Source: Paucimonas lemoignei
GTDB lineage: Bacteria; Pseudomonadota; Gammaproteobacteria; Pseudomonadales; Pseudomonadaceae
Length of the DNA stretch: 64,000 nucleotides
NCBI GenBank assembly: GCA_900475325.1
Contig: LS483371.1
Span: forward strand, 1,860,001 to 1,924,000
Direction: 5' to 3'
Positions 1-9,020 of this stretch are shown here, piece by piece. Positions within the stretch are counted from its first letter, which is position 1, and each line of letters opens with the position of its first letter. Below the pieces are notes generated by a model, which had not been told where the DNA came from, searched no databases, and worked only from the letters and a program-made list of their open reading frames with translations. The translations under genes were made by a program, and so were the position numbers.

Positions 1-1
1 T

Positions 2-745
2 GACGTATTACTGGGTGGCAGCGGCGACGACAGCCTGCACGGCGGTGATGGCAACGATGTGCTCAGCGGCGGTGACGGGGACAACATTCTGTACGGCGAT
101 AACGGTAATGACCTGCTGTTCAGCGGCTGCGGCAATGATGTCCTCGATGGCGGCGCAGGTAACAACACCGTGAGTTATGAGCTGGCGTCGTCTGGCGTCA
201 CCGTCAGCACCTTGCAGACCGACCCTCAGGAGACCGGCGGGGCAGGCGTCGATACCTTGATCGACATCCAGAACCTGATGGGTTCCAACTTCAATGACCA
301 CCTCACCGGTGACAACGAAGCCAATGTGATCAGCGGCGGATTGGGCGACGACGTGCTGATCGGTGGCGTGGGCAGCGATACGCTGACCGGTGGCGGCGGT
401 AACGATACCTTCACGTGGGTGGCGGGGGATGCGGGCCGGGATCTGGTGACCGATTTCAGCCTTGGTGCCGACACTCTGGACCTGTCAAAACTGTTGCAGG
501 ATTTGAGTGCGGGCGGGGATTCGCTGGATGACTTGCTGCACTTCAACGTCAGCGGCAGTGGCGAGAGTCTGGTCTCGACCATCGACGTCGGCTCCTCTCA
601 GACCATCGACCTGGCAGGGGTGGACCTGGCCAGCCATTACGGCGTGACGGCCGGAGCAGGCGGGATGATTGCCGGAGGGGCGGATACGGCTGCGATCATC
701 ACCGGGATGCTGGGGGATCATTCGATGCGCGCGGATGTGGTTTGA
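2..745 (+). CDS. RTX adhesin/exoprotein, C-terminal fragment (5' end outside window)
   Basis: This is the 3' end of a large secreted repeat protein; the reading frame is open from the first bases and ends in TGA. The visible 247 residues contain glycine/aspartate-rich RTX nonapeptides of the GGxGxDxLx type (for example GGSGDDSLHGG and GGVGSDTLTGG) that bind calcium in a beta-roll. They are followed by a DTFTWVAGDAGRDLVTDF-like segment and a hydrophobic tail, typical of type I secretion targets in LapA-like adhesins. It would leave the cell through an ABC/TolC-type exporter. No exporter gene lies inside the window. The total size and N-terminal domains cannot be judged, so adhesin versus RTX enzyme is open. 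Confidence 0.85.
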   Translation, partial: DVLLGGSGDDSLHGGDGNDVLSGGDGDNILYGDNGNDLLFSGCGNDVLDGGAGNNTVSYELASSGVTVSTLQTDPQETGGAGVDTLIDIQNLMGSNFNDHLTGDNEANVISGGLGDDVLIGGVGSDTLTGGGGNDTFTWVAGDAGRDLVTDFSLGADTLDLSKLLQDLSAGGDSLDDLLHFNVSGSGESLVSTIDVGSSQTIDLAGVDLASHYGVTAGAGGMIAGGADTAAIITGMLGDHSMRADVV

Positions 746-790
746 TGAGTTAGATCGAATGCTTCATGGCGGGTACAGGCAGTCGCAGTT

Positions 791-883
791 CCTGTGGGAG
801 CGAATTCATTCGCGAAAGCGGTGGGTCAGGCGATGATGTTGAGCTGCCAAGGCCCTATTCGCGAATGAATTCGCTCCCACAGG
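791..883. repeat. REP pair (REPIN), GAATTC class
   Basis: Two inverted copies of a palindromic REP unit (GTGGGAGCGAATTCATTCG and its complement) face each other about 45 bases apart, right after the RTX gene. The same unit occurs near 7171, 11851 and 47705. Such doublets are dispersed in trans by a RAYT transposase; none is encoded here. Confidence 0.9.
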
Positions 884-910
884 ATCGCGTTCATGCTCTG
901 GTAAAGCCAA

Positions 911-1312
911 TTAGCGCTTTTGCAGCGTCTTCTGCCGCAAGATATAAACCGTCACCAGCACCGCGCTGATCAGCATGAACACCCGCGCCCAAAGTAAGGG
1001 CACCAGGTAACAGGACAGGCCGATGCTGAACCACATCGTGACGATGGCATAGACCTTGCCCTTGAGCGGGATGCCGTTGCCTTCCAGGTAGTCGCGGATC
1101 CACGGGCCCAGCCGTTTGTGATTGACCAGCCAGTTGTAGAAGCGAGGAGAGCTGCGGGCAAAGCAGGCGGCGGCCAGTAACAGGAAAGGCGTGGTGGGCA
1201 GGACCGGCAGAAAAATCCCGATCACGCCCAGTGCCACGCTCAACCAGCCAACGCCCTGAAGTGCGTAGCGCACCAGCCGATGGCGACTGGTGCGCGGCGG
1301 ATTCTGCGCCAT
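911..1312 (-). CDS. YbaN/DUF454 family inner-membrane protein
   Basis: This 133-residue protein has the DUF454 signature. After a basic N-terminus comes a long hydrophobic segment with GVIGIFLPVLPTTPFLLLAA, then FARSSPRFYNWLVNHKRLGPWIRDY, and two more membrane segments at the C-terminus. E. coli YbaN is the namesake and has no established function. The gene lies tail-to-tail with the RTX gene across a REP pair. Only 10 bases separate it from the UPF0149 gene upstream on the same strand, so the two may be cotranscribed. Length is normal for the family. Confidence 0.85.
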   Translation of the reverse strand: MAQNPPRTSRHRLVRYALQGVGWLSVALGVIGIFLPVLPTTPFLLLAAACFARSSPRFYNWLVNHKRLGPWIRDYLEGNGIPLKGKVYAIVTMWFSIGLSCYLVPLLWARVFMLISAVLVTVYILRQKTLQKR

Positions 1313-1322
1313 AGGCGCAGAC

Positions 1323-1910
1323 TCAGTGATGGCGAGGCTTGAGGATCGCCGGTTTTTCGTCCGGCGCCTGGCACAGCAGATACAACGCCGTCAGGGCTTC
1401 CGGAATCTGCACGATCATGTCGTCCATCAGGTTGGCGTCCTGAGCGATATCGGAGAACTCCGGTTGCTCGTCGAACAGGCCCGAACCGACCATGATTGGC
1501 AGCAGCATTTCGCTGACTTCTTCCTCGGCGGTTTCGAACCAGGCGCTTTCACGCAGGAACACGCCTTCCATGAAGCCGATGCACCAGCCGCGCAGGTCGG
1601 AATCATCAGGCTCATCGCCCAGATCCAGATCGCATGGCAGTTCGAATTCTTCATCCGACGCCAGTTGGCGAGCAATGTGCGCCTGGAGCTGGATCAGCGT
1701 GCCTTCGATTTCTTCGCGCTGGGCATCATCGGTGTAATGCGGCGGCTCGGAGAATAGCGCGTCGATCCATTCCCGCTCCGGGACGGTTTCGGCGCAGATG
1801 GAAAGGGCGGTCAGGTAGCCATGGGCGGCCACGTAGTCCAGTGCCTCGTCATGCAGCTCATCAGCATCGAGGAAGGCTTGCAGGCGGTTTAGTTGCTCAG
1901 CGAAGGACAT
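1323..1910 (-). CDS. UPF0149 (YecA/YgfB-like) family protein
   Basis: This 195-residue acidic protein starts MSFAEQLNRLQAFLD and contains the family motif RGWCIGFMEG. A longer reading frame extends upstream, but the ATG at 1910 is chosen because an AAGG Shine-Dalgarno lies 10 bases before it and the upstream residues look non-coding. UPF0149 proteins include E. coli YgfB and YecA; their molecular role is poorly defined. The gene is divergent from recQ with about 190 bases between, leaving room for two promoters. In P. aeruginosa, as I recall, it is likewise next to recQ. Confidence 0.8.
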   Translation of the reverse strand: MSFAEQLNRLQAFLDADELHDEALDYVAAHGYLTALSICAETVPEREWIDALFSEPPHYTDDAQREEIEGTLIQLQAHIARQLASDEEFELPCDLDLGDEPDDSDLRGWCIGFMEGVFLRESAWFETAEEEVSEMLLPIMVGSGLFDEQPEFSDIAQDANLMDDMIVQIPEALTALYLLCQAPDEKPAILKPRHH

Positions 1911-2052
1911 TGACGGACTACCTTGGAAATAAACGATGCTGAATTCTAGGCCCTGAGCGCCTTGGGCGCCAGCGGCGCGGGCCATGCAATGCGGCTGCGG
2001 GTTAATTTTGACCACTTATATCCATGCTGCCCTTTGCCTCCGAAGCCTCGGG

Positions 2053-2058
2053 TATACT
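2053..2058 (+). promoter_or_regulatory. possible -10 box for recQ
   Basis: TATACT preceded by GG lies 39 bases before the recQ ATG. No good -35 is seen at 16-18 bases upstream, so this would be an extended -10 type promoter at best. Confidence 0.35.
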
Positions 2059-2097
2059 GCCCGGCTTTGCAGTGCAGCAGGACAATCTGGGGTTTTT

Positions 2098-4227
2098 ATG
2101 CTCGAACAGGCACAACGCGTACTTAAAGACATCTTCGGCTACGACAGCTTCCGTGGTCGCCAGGGTGAAATTATTGAACGTGTGGCCAGCGGCGGCGATG
2201 CCCTGGTCCTGATGCCCACTGGCGGCGGCAAGTCCTTGTGCTTTCAGGTGCCGGGGTTGCTGCGTGACGGTCTGGCGGTGGTGGTCTCGCCTTTGATCGC
2301 CCTGATGGACGACCAGGTCGCCACCCTTGAAGAACTCGGGGTCTCGGCCGCGGCCTTGAATTCGACCCTGAACGCCGATCAGCAACGTGAGCTGGCCCAT
2401 CGGATTCGCCTGGGCGAAATCAAAATGCTGTACCTGGCGCCCGAGCGACTGGTCCAGCCACGCATGCTGTCCTTCCTGCAAAACCTGCAGATCGCCCTGT
2501 TTGCCATCGACGAAGCCCACTGCGTATCGCAATGGGGCCATGACTTCCGCCCTGAATACCTGCAACTGGGGCAGTTGGCCGAGCTGTTCCCCGATGTGCC
2601 GCGCATCGCTCTGACGGCCACGGCCGACAAGCGCACCCGGGAAGAAATCGTCACGCGTCTGCATTTGCAGAACGCCGAGCGCTTCCTGTCCAGTTTTGAC
2701 CGGCCGAATATTTTCTACCGCATCGTGCCCAAGGAGCAGCCGCGCAAGCAATTGCTGGCGTTCCTGTCCGAGCGACGCAGCGACGCGGGCATCATTTATT
2801 GCCTGTCCCGCAAGAAAGTCGATGAAGTCGCGGCCTTCCTCTGTGAGAACGGCTATCCGGCGCTGCCGTACCACGCCGGTTTGCCCAGCGAGACCCGCGC
2901 GGCCAATCAGAAGCGCTTCCTTAATGAGGAAGGCTTGATCATGGTTGCCACCATCGCTTTCGGCATGGGCATCGACAAGCCCAACGTGCGCTTCGTCGGG
3001 CATATGGACTTGCCCAAGTCTCTGGAAGCCTATTACCAGGAAACCGGGCGCGCCGGGCGTGATGGTTTGCCCGCCGATGCGTGGATGGCCTACGGGCTGC
3101 AAGATGTGCTGATGCTCAAGCAGATGCTGCAGAACTCTGAGGGCGACGAGCGTCATAAGCGTCTGGAGCACCACAAGCTCGACGCGATGCTGGCCTTGTG
3201 CGAAGAAACCCGCTGCCGCCGTCAGACGCTGCTGGCCTATTTCGACGAAGACATGCCGCAGCCGTGCGGGCATTGCGACAACTGCGTCGATGGCGTACAG
3301 ACCTGGGACGCGACCGAGCCTGCGCGTCAGGCGCTTTCGGCGATCTACCGCACCGGCCAGCGTTACGGCGTCGGCCACCTGGTGGATGTGTTGCTGGGTA
3401 AAAACAATGAAAAGGTGCAGAGCTTCGGCCATCAGCATCTTTCTGTATTTGGCGTCGGCAAAGACCGCTCCGAGGGCGAGTGGCGCTCGCTGTTCCGGCA
3501 GCTGGTCGCCCGCGGGCTGGCGGATATCGACCTGGAAGGCTACGGCGGTTTGCGCCTGAGCGACTCGTGCCGTCCGCTGTTGCGCGGCGAGGTGCGTCTT
3601 GAGTTGCGTCGCGACCTGAAACCACAAACCACCTCCAAAAGCAGTTCCGGCAGCCCCGCCAGCCAACTGGTGCGGGGCGAAGAGCGCGAGCAGTGGGAAG
3701 CCCTGCGCGCCTTGCGGCGCAAGCTGGCCGAAGAGCATGGTGTGCCGCCTTACGTCATCTTCCCGGATTCCACTCTACTGGAAATGCTGCGCAGCAAACC
3801 CGACACCCTGTCGGACATGGCCGAGGTCAGCGGTGTCGGCGCCCGGAAACTGGAGCGTTATGGCCAGGCATTCCTCGAGGTGCTCGGCGGCACGGCTGAA
3901 GCGCCCAAGGTGGTGGCCGATGTCCGTCACGAACTGATCAGCCTCGCCCGCGCGGGCATGACCCCGATGCAGATATCCGGTCAGTTGCAGTGCTCGGAAA
4001 AGAACGTCTACACCCTGCTTGCAGAAGCCATCGGCAAACAGCAGCTGTCCCTGGAGCAGGCACTGGATCTGCCTGAGGATTTGCTCAGCGAAATCCAGGA
4101 TGCGTTCCTCGATGGCGAAGGCGAGCTGCCACCGGTTGCGGCCATCGCTGAACAGTTCGCTGGCCGCGTACCTGAAGGTGTGTTGTATTGCGTGCGTGCG
4201 GCGCTGCAGGCTGAGTTTGAGGTTTGA
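2098..4227 (+). CDS. recQ: ATP-dependent DNA helicase RecQ
   Basis: RecQ is a 3'-5' superfamily 2 helicase of the RecF recombination pathway and fork repair. The protein has 709 residues from the ATG at 2098. The P-loop TGGGKS lies at residues 41-46 and the DEAH box at 138-141. A zinc-binding domain follows (CEETRC then CGHCDNC), and an HRDC domain includes [15 protein letters not shown]. It is about 100 residues longer than E. coli RecQ because of a C-terminal helix-turn-helix-like extension (from about residue 605, with [20 protein letters not shown]). The in-frame sequence before 2098 is rejected as coding because it has no start signal and resembles a promoter region. The gene stands alone, followed by a REP pair. 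Confidence 0.97.
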   Translation: MLEQAQRVLKDIFGYDSFRGRQGEIIERVASGGDALVLMPTGGGKSLCFQVPGLLRDGLAVVVSPLIALMDDQVATLEELGVSAAALNSTLNADQQRELAHRIRLGEIKMLYLAPERLVQPRMLSFLQNLQIALFAIDEAHCVSQWGHDFRPEYLQLGQLAELFPDVPRIALTATADKRTREEIVTRLHLQNAERFLSSFDRPNIFYRIVPKEQPRKQLLAFLSERRSDAGIIYCLSRKKVDEVAAFLCENGYPALPYHAGLPSETRAANQKRFLNEEGLIMVATIAFGMGIDKPNVRFVGHMDLPKSLEAYYQETGRAGRDGLPADAWMAYGLQDVLMLKQMLQNSEGDERHKRLEHHKLDAMLALCEETRCRRQTLLAYFDEDMPQPCGHCDNCVDGVQTWDATEPARQALSAIYRTGQRYGVGHLVDVLLGKNNEKVQSFGHQHLSVFGVGKDRSEGEWRSLFRQLVARGLADIDLEGYGGLRLSDSCRPLLRGEVRLELRRDLKPQTTSKSSSGSPASQLVRGEEREQWEALRALRRKLAEEHGVPPYVIFPDSTLLEMLRSKPDTLSDMAEVSGVGARKLERYGQAFLEVLGGTAEAPKVVADVRHELISLARAGMTPMQISGQLQCSEKNVYTLLAEAIGKQQLSLEQALDLPEDLLSEIQDAFLDGEGELPPVAAIAEQFAGRVPEGVLYCVRAALQAEFEV

Positions 4228-4241
4228 AATAACGCTTTGTC

Positions 4242-4342
4242 GTAGGAGCGGCTTTAGCCGCGAAGAAGCCGCGAAGGGGGTTGGTTCATGCGCTGGATCT
4301 TCATTGCCAGCACTACCGTTCGCGGCTGAAGCCGCTCCTACG
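4242..4342. repeat. REP pair, GGCTTTAGCC class
   Basis: Inverted copies of GTAGGAGCGGCTTTAGCCGC, a second REP sequence class, lie about 55 bases apart between recQ and the MarR-family gene. Confidence 0.85.
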
Positions 4343-4400
4343 GAATCAGTCTGCTTCATGGGGCAAGCGCCTCACACTTGCCTCGTCCCCCTCGCCATGC

Positions 4401-4419
4401 TTAGCTGGCTAATAATTAG
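4401..4419. promoter_or_regulatory. predicted SlyA-type operator
   Basis: TTAGCTGGCTAA at 4401-4412 is a near-perfect palindrome that matches the known SlyA consensus TTAGCAAGCTAA at 10 of 12 positions. It overlaps a second palindrome, CTAATAATTAG, at 4409-4419. It ends about 20 bases before the start of a SlyA/MarR-family gene, so autoregulation is the natural reading. Confidence 0.65.
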
Positions 4420-4438
4420 TTTCGACCGTGAGTTTGCT

Positions 4439-4873
4439 ATGCCAATGACTGATGAACACCGCTTCGGGATGCAGTTGGCGAATATGTCCCGTGGCTGGCG
4501 TGCAGAACTGGACAGGCGCTTGGCCGATCTGGGGCTTTCCCAGGCCCGTTGGCTAGTGTTGCTGCATCTGGCCCGTTTTGAAGAGCCCCCGACCCAACGG
4601 GAACTGGCTCAAAGTGTCGGCGTTGAAGGCCCGACCCTCGCCCGTCTGCTCGACAGCCTGGAAAACCAGGGTCTGGTGCAGCGCCACGCGGTGGTGGAAG
4701 ATCGACGTGCGAAGAAAATTGTCCTGTGCGACAGCGCCCGGCCCTTGATCCAGCAGATCGAGGCCATTGCCACGGCGTTGCGGGTCGAGTTGTTCGCGGG
4801 CATTGACGAAGAAGATCTGCGCATTTGCATGCGTGTTCATACGAGCATTCTGGCGAACCTTGAAAGATCCTGA
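4439..4873 (+). CDS. MarR/SlyA-family transcriptional regulator
   Basis: This 144-residue winged-helix regulator has the MarR core: LGLSQARWLVLLHL, then the recognition helix region QRELAQSVGVEGPTLARLLD, and the wing VVEDRRAKKIVLC. The ATG at 4439 is chosen although the frame stays open upstream, because family members start at about this point and the upstream stretch is a REP pair. MarR proteins bind palindromic operators as dimers and often respond to phenolic ligands. A SlyA-consensus palindrome lies just upstream. It precedes a FimV-like gene by 102 bases on the same strand; whether it controls that gene is not shown. Confidence 0.88.
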   Translation: MPMTDEHRFGMQLANMSRGWRAELDRRLADLGLSQARWLVLLHLARFEEPPTQRELAQSVGVEGPTLARLLDSLENQGLVQRHAVVEDRRAKKIVLCDSARPLIQQIEAIATALRVELFAGIDEEDLRICMRVHTSILANLERS

Positions 4874-4975
4874 GGCACAGGCTGGTCTTCTCGCTCATAC
4901 TGGCAACTGGACATTGAAGTCCTCGCGTTATATTGAATTGCACAGAAGCTTGCTTTGGATTCCATAAGGGTTGGT

Positions 4976-7153
4976 ATGCGCAACAGTTCTCGGGCGGCGA
5001 CGCCAGCAGGGTTTGCCAGGACGGCCATTCGTCGTGGTTTGATGATTGCCGCGTTTTCTTCGGCATCGATGTTCTATTCGACCTTCGCTCAGGCATTGGG
5101 CATGGGTGAGATCACCCTGCATTCGGCGCTCAATCAGCCGCTCAACGCCGAAATCGAACTGGTGGAAACCGCAGGTCTCGCGGCTGAGGATATCGTCGCG
5201 AAACTGGCGTCTCCGGAAGCGTTCGCGCGAGCCGGTGTGGATCGGCAGTTCTTCTTCAACGATCTGCGCTTTACCCCTGTGATCAAGGGTAACCGTGGCG
5301 TGATCCGGGTGGTGTCCAGCAAGCCGGTGACCGAGCCGTATCTGCAGTTTCTCGTTCAGTTGAACCGACCGAACGGCGACCTGCAGCACGAATACACCTT
5401 GTTGCTCGACCCGGCCACCTCACCTGCCGGGCGTGCTGCCCTCAGTGGTCGCAGCCGCGATTCCGCCTCTCAGGCTGCACCGCAGTCGCGCATGCCTGTT
5501 GCTCCACCGACTGCCTCCCAGGGCAAGCGCTATGTCGTGGCCAGTGGCGATACGCTCAACGCTATCGCCCGGCGTGTACAGGGCTCGGGTGCCAATGGCT
5601 CGGTGAGCAAGTTGGCCGATGGCATCAAGGCTCTGAACCCACAGGCCTTCGCCAATGGCGATGGCTCTACGTTGCAAATCGGCCAAAGCCTGGCACTGCC
5701 GGACGCAGCGGTCTTGCCCGCTGCATCCGCGAACCCCGCGACTTCCGCACCAGCCACCGCTGCGACGCCCGCCGTCGCAGCGTCGCGCAATGCTGATCAG
5801 GTGACAGCGTCGGCGATTGAAAATCAGGCACTGAACCAGACGGTTGCGGATCTGCGCTTGCAGCTACAGAGCCTGCAGGAGCAGATGGAAGGGCGCGACA
5901 AGCAGATTTCCACCTTGCAGACCGCGCTCGCCGAGCAACAGTCTGGGCCTGCGCCGCTGCCCGTTACGCCACAGCCTGCGGCGATTACGGCTGTTGCCGC
6001 TGCACCTGTAGCCGCCACGCCGGTCGCGCCGCAGCCCGCTGCTGTCGAGCCCGAAGGCGACTCGATCCTGACGTCTCCGTTGTTGATGGGCGCTGTGGCG
6101 ATCCTGTTGCTGCTGATCGGACTGGCATTTTCGGTACGCCGCAATCGTCAGAAAGAGCAGCATCCGGGCCCGGTTTCTGCCGACCCGACCCTGATCAAAC
6201 CCGCTCAGACGCCGGTGGCTCCGGTTTACGAAGTGCCTGCGGCGGCGGTTGTCAGCAAGCCGGTCAGCACTCCGGTTGCGTCGCGTCCCGCTTCTCGTCC
6301 AGCCGGTGGCGCTCCCGACGCGCTGGATGGCGTGAGCATCTACATCGCTTATGGGCGCTATGCCGAAGCCATGGGCATTCTGCGTGAAGCGTTGATCAAA
6401 CAGCCTGAGCGTGCAGATATCCGCCTCAAGATGCTGGAATTGCTGGGCGAGCAGAACGACTCCGCCGGTTTTGCACAGCAAGAGCACGATGCGCTGGAGA
6501 GTGGTATTCCGGCCCAGCAGATTCAAGACATTCGCGCGCGTTATCCCAAGCTCAGCTCTGCATCCGAGGCTGTGGCTGACGCTCCTGTTGCTGCGGCGCT
6601 GATCCCGCCTGTGACTGTGGCGTTGGCCTCCAGCGTGGCTGAGGCTGAAGCGGCCGAGCTGGATGAAACCGCCGCCGCTGCCTTGAACCCGGAGCCTGCC
6701 GACGAGTTTCAGCTTAACCTGGACAACCTCGCGCTGGATGCCGACTGGGATCTGGTTGATCCGTTTGACACGCCCGCACCCTTGCGCGCGAAGCCTGCGG
6801 TGGAGCCGGAACCGGAAGAGGATCCGGACTTTGCTTCCAACCTGATCGAATATCCGGAAATCCATGAAATACCCGACGACAGGTTCCTCAGCGATTTCGC
6901 CGATGACGAGGTGCCGATTGTCGAGTCCAACAGCGATGCCCTGGACGATGCATTCCTTGATGGCTTCATGGACGATTCGTCCGAATTCGATCTGCTGGAC
7001 CTGGACGATGCGCCATTGAGCAAGGTCAATCAGGCCCAGGTGTTGATCGACGAGGGCGACGTCGACGGCGCGCGCGCCTTGTTGCTTGAAGTGATCGAAG
7101 AGTCCGACGAAGAGCATCAGCAAACCGCACGGGATCTGTTGGCGGGGTTGTAA
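4976..7153 (+). CDS. FimV-like LysM/TPR inner-membrane protein (FimV paralogue)
   Basis: This 725-residue protein has FimV architecture. A signal peptide ends near residue 40 (FAQA). A FimV N-terminal domain begins LGMGEITLHSALNQPLNAEI. A LysM peptidoglycan-binding domain lies at about 185-243, a coiled coil at about 280-330 and one membrane helix at about 370-390. A TPR-like repeat (IAYGRYAEAMGILREAL), a long acidic cytoplasmic stretch and a FimV C-terminal domain (SKVNQAQVLIDEGDVDGARALL) complete it. The ATG at 4976 has an AAGGG Shine-Dalgarno. The bona fide FimV is at 50317-53094, about 200 residues longer. FimV proteins organise cell poles and type IV pili; the division of labour here is unknown. 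Confidence 0.88.
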   Translation: MRNSSRAATPAGFARTAIRRGLMIAAFSSASMFYSTFAQALGMGEITLHSALNQPLNAEIELVETAGLAAEDIVAKLASPEAFARAGVDRQFFFNDLRFTPVIKGNRGVIRVVSSKPVTEPYLQFLVQLNRPNGDLQHEYTLLLDPATSPAGRAALSGRSRDSASQAAPQSRMPVAPPTASQGKRYVVASGDTLNAIARRVQGSGANGSVSKLADGIKALNPQAFANGDGSTLQIGQSLALPDAAVLPAASANPATSAPATAATPAVAASRNADQVTASAIENQALNQTVADLRLQLQSLQEQMEGRDKQISTLQTALAEQQSGPAPLPVTPQPAAITAVAAAPVAATPVAPQPAAVEPEGDSILTSPLLMGAVAILLLLIGLAFSVRRNRQKEQHPGPVSADPTLIKPAQTPVAPVYEVPAAAVVSKPVSTPVASRPASRPAGGAPDALDGVSIYIAYGRYAEAMGILREALIKQPERADIRLKMLELLGEQNDSAGFAQQEHDALESGIPAQQIQDIRARYPKLSSASEAVADAPVAAALIPPVTVALASSVAEAEAAELDETAAAALNPEPADEFQLNLDNLALDADWDLVDPFDTPAPLRAKPAVEPEPEEDPDFASNLIEYPEIHEIPDDRFLSDFADDEVPIVESNSDALDDAFLDGFMDDSSEFDLLDLDDAPLSKVNQAQVLIDEGDVDGARALLLEVIEESDEEHQQTARDLLAGL

Positions 7154-7170
7154 CGGCGCGGCGCAATTCC

Positions 7171-7263
7171 CCTGTGGGAGCGAATTCATTCGCGAAGAGG
7201 CCCGTACATTCGATGAGTTTTCATCGGCTGTAACATAGCCTTCGCGAATGAATTCGCTCCCAC
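7171..7263. repeat. REPIN, GAATTC class
   Basis: An inverted REP doublet whose inner spacer (TACATTCGATG ... CATCGGCTGTAACAT) is nearly identical to the spacers of the doublets at 11851 and 47705, so the whole doublet, not just the palindrome, is the repeated unit. Confidence 0.92.
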
Positions 7264-7302
7264 GTAGCTTGTACAGGGCTTAAGCCTGGCGGAGTTCTCC
7301 CC

Positions 7303-7602
7303 ATGACCACCAAACCCGAAATCATCATCACCTACTGCACTCAATGCCAGTGGCTGCTACGCGCAGCATGGCTGGCGCAGGAGTTGCTCAGCACGTTTTC
7401 CGATGACCTGGGCAAAGTCTCCCTGCAGCCGGGCACGGGTGGGGTGTTCATCATCAGCTGTGATGGCGTGCAGATCTGGGAGCGCAAGGCTGACGGCGGC
7501 TTCCCGGAAGCCAAGGTTCTCAAGCAGCGGGTTCGGGATCAGATCGATCCGCAGCGCGACCTTGGACACAACGATAAAGGCAATGATAAAACCGCTCAGT
7601 GA
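7303..7602 (+). CDS. SelT/SelW/SelH-family thioredoxin-fold protein
   Basis: This 99-residue protein starts with a beta strand and a CxxC motif (ITYCTQCQWLLRAAWLAQELL). It continues with GGVFIISCDGVQIWERKADGGFPEAK, the usual Rdx/SelW pattern. Eukaryotic relatives carry selenocysteine at the second position of the motif; here both are cysteines, so no selenocysteine decoding is required. Members are thought to act in thiol redox reactions, but no substrate is established for the bacterial ones. The gene is a single unit after a REPIN. Confidence 0.85.
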   Translation: MTTKPEIIITYCTQCQWLLRAAWLAQELLSTFSDDLGKVSLQPGTGGVFIISCDGVQIWERKADGGFPEAKVLKQRVRDQIDPQRDLGHNDKGNDKTAQ

Positions 7603-7787
7603 TCGTTCTCGGTCAGTGATGCCGGAATCTTCGTGTTATATGGCAGGCCTTATTCGCAGCCTTCAGCAGCTCCTACTGTCAAGCGCGGCAGTTGATCAGG
7701 CTGCGTTGTCACTGCATTGCCACACCCTCGTCACATTCGATTAACCGGCATGGGCCACTCTCATCCAAACCCAGCGGGAGTTTGCCC

Positions 7788-8615
7788 ATGAGTAGTGCTC
7801 AGCTTGCCAAACCCAGCCGTAAGCAACATGTGCGCACGTTATGGATTTCCGATGTGCATCTGGGGACCCGCGACTGCCAGGCCGAACACCTGTCGCGGTT
7901 CCTCAAGGGCTATCAGGCCGACAAGGTGTATCTGGTCGGGGACATCATCGACGGCTGGAAGCTGCGCAGCGGCATGTATTGGCCCCAGGCTCACACCAAT
8001 GTGATTCGTCGTCTGTTGACCATGAGCAAGCGTGGCACCGAGGTGATTTACGTCACCGGCAACCATGATGAATTCCTGCGTCGCTATTCAAAACTGATCC
8101 TGGGCAATATCCAGCTAGTGGACGAGGCCGAGCACGTCACTGCCGACGGCCGTCGCCTGCTGGTCATCCATGGGGATCAGTTCGACGTGATCACGCGCTA
8201 TCACCGCTGGCTGGCGTTTCTAGGCGATTCAGCCTACGAATTCACCCTGACTCTCAACCGCTGGCTCAATCATTGGCGCGCTCGCTACGGCTATGGCTAC
8301 TGGTCACTCTCGGCATACCTCAAGCACAAGGTCAAAACCGCCGTCAGCTTTATCAGCGACTTTGAAGAAGCCATCGCTCACGAATGCGTCAAACGCGGCC
8401 TTGATGGTGTGGTGTGCGGGCACATCCACCACGCGGAAATCCGCACCGTGGGCGGTGTGGAATACCTCAACTGCGGGGATTGGGTGGAATCCTGCACGGC
8501 ATTGATCGAGCATCTGGATGGCACGATAGAGCTGTTCCGGCTTGCCGATGCCCACCTGCGTGAGAAAGAGCTGCTGGCTCAGGCAGACACTCCGGCCAGC
8601 GAGCCTGCGCTCTAG
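7788..8615 (+). CDS. UDP-2,3-diacylglucosamine diphosphatase-like metallophosphoesterase
   Basis: This 275-residue calcineurin-type phosphoesterase has all metal-binding motifs: ISDVHLG, GDIIDGW, GNHDE, VIHGDQFD and CGHIHHAE. The pattern is that of the LpxH-like branch, which hydrolyses UDP-2,3-diacylglucosamine in lipid A synthesis. Pseudomonads also have a shorter classical LpxH elsewhere, so this longer relative may have another glycolipid or phospholipid substrate. The ATG at 7788 follows a CGGGAG stretch. It is tail-to-tail with the DUF962 gene, 13 bases apart. Confidence 0.8.
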   Translation: MSSAQLAKPSRKQHVRTLWISDVHLGTRDCQAEHLSRFLKGYQADKVYLVGDIIDGWKLRSGMYWPQAHTNVIRRLLTMSKRGTEVIYVTGNHDEFLRRYSKLILGNIQLVDEAEHVTADGRRLLVIHGDQFDVITRYHRWLAFLGDSAYEFTLTLNRWLNHWRARYGYGYWSLSAYLKHKVKTAVSFISDFEEAIAHECVKRGLDGVVCGHIHHAEIRTVGGVEYLNCGDWVESCTALIEHLDGTIELFRLADAHLREKELLAQADTPASEPAL

Positions 8616-8628
8616 CAGGGAGCAGTTT

Positions 8629-8940
8629 TTAGAACGGCACCTTGCCGATGATCATGTCCCGATACATGACAAAGTCGCCCAGCAAGCTATAGAACGGATG
8701 CTGAAAAGTGGCGGGGCGGTTCTTCTCGAAAAAGAAGTGGCCAACCCAGGCGAAGGCGTATCCGGCCACGGGCACCAGCCAGATCAGCCCCCAGCTGCCG
8801 CTGCCCAGCACGAATGCCAGGACGAATATCACCAGTGTGGTGCCGACAAAGTGCAAACGGCGGCAGGTGCTGCTCTGGTGTTCCTGCAAATAGTAAGGAT
8901 AGAAATCGGCGAAGCGGGTAAACGATTTGGTGGTTTCCAT
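8629..8940 (-). CDS. DUF962 / Mpo1-like family protein
   Basis: A 103-residue protein with two hydrophobic segments and the family histidines (LQEHQSSTCRRLHFVGTT near the N-terminus and GHFFFEKNRPATFQHPFYSLLGD near the C-terminus). The yeast member Mpo1 is an iron-dependent 2-hydroxy fatty acid dioxygenase in the ER membrane. A lipid alpha-oxidation role in bacteria is an extrapolation. It lies between the phosphoesterase gene and trkH; it shares the strand with trkH and follows it by 80 bases, so read-through from trkH is possible. Confidence 0.82.
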   Translation of the reverse strand: METTKSFTRFADFYPYYLQEHQSSTCRRLHFVGTTLVIFVLAFVLGSGSWGLIWLVPVAGYAFAWVGHFFFEKNRPATFQHPFYSLLGDFVMYRDMIIGKVPF

Positions 8941-9020
8941 GGCTGGAGTTTCCTGATCGTGATCGCTGTGGGTCCAGGCTCTGCTGGGACAGTGCGTAAG
9001 CGGACATTAAACCTTTGCGA

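Noticed and set aside
2002..3738. 578-codon minus-strand frame opposite recQ
   Set aside because: It is entirely antisense to RecQ motifs, has no start signal, and its composition is a mirror of recQ codons.
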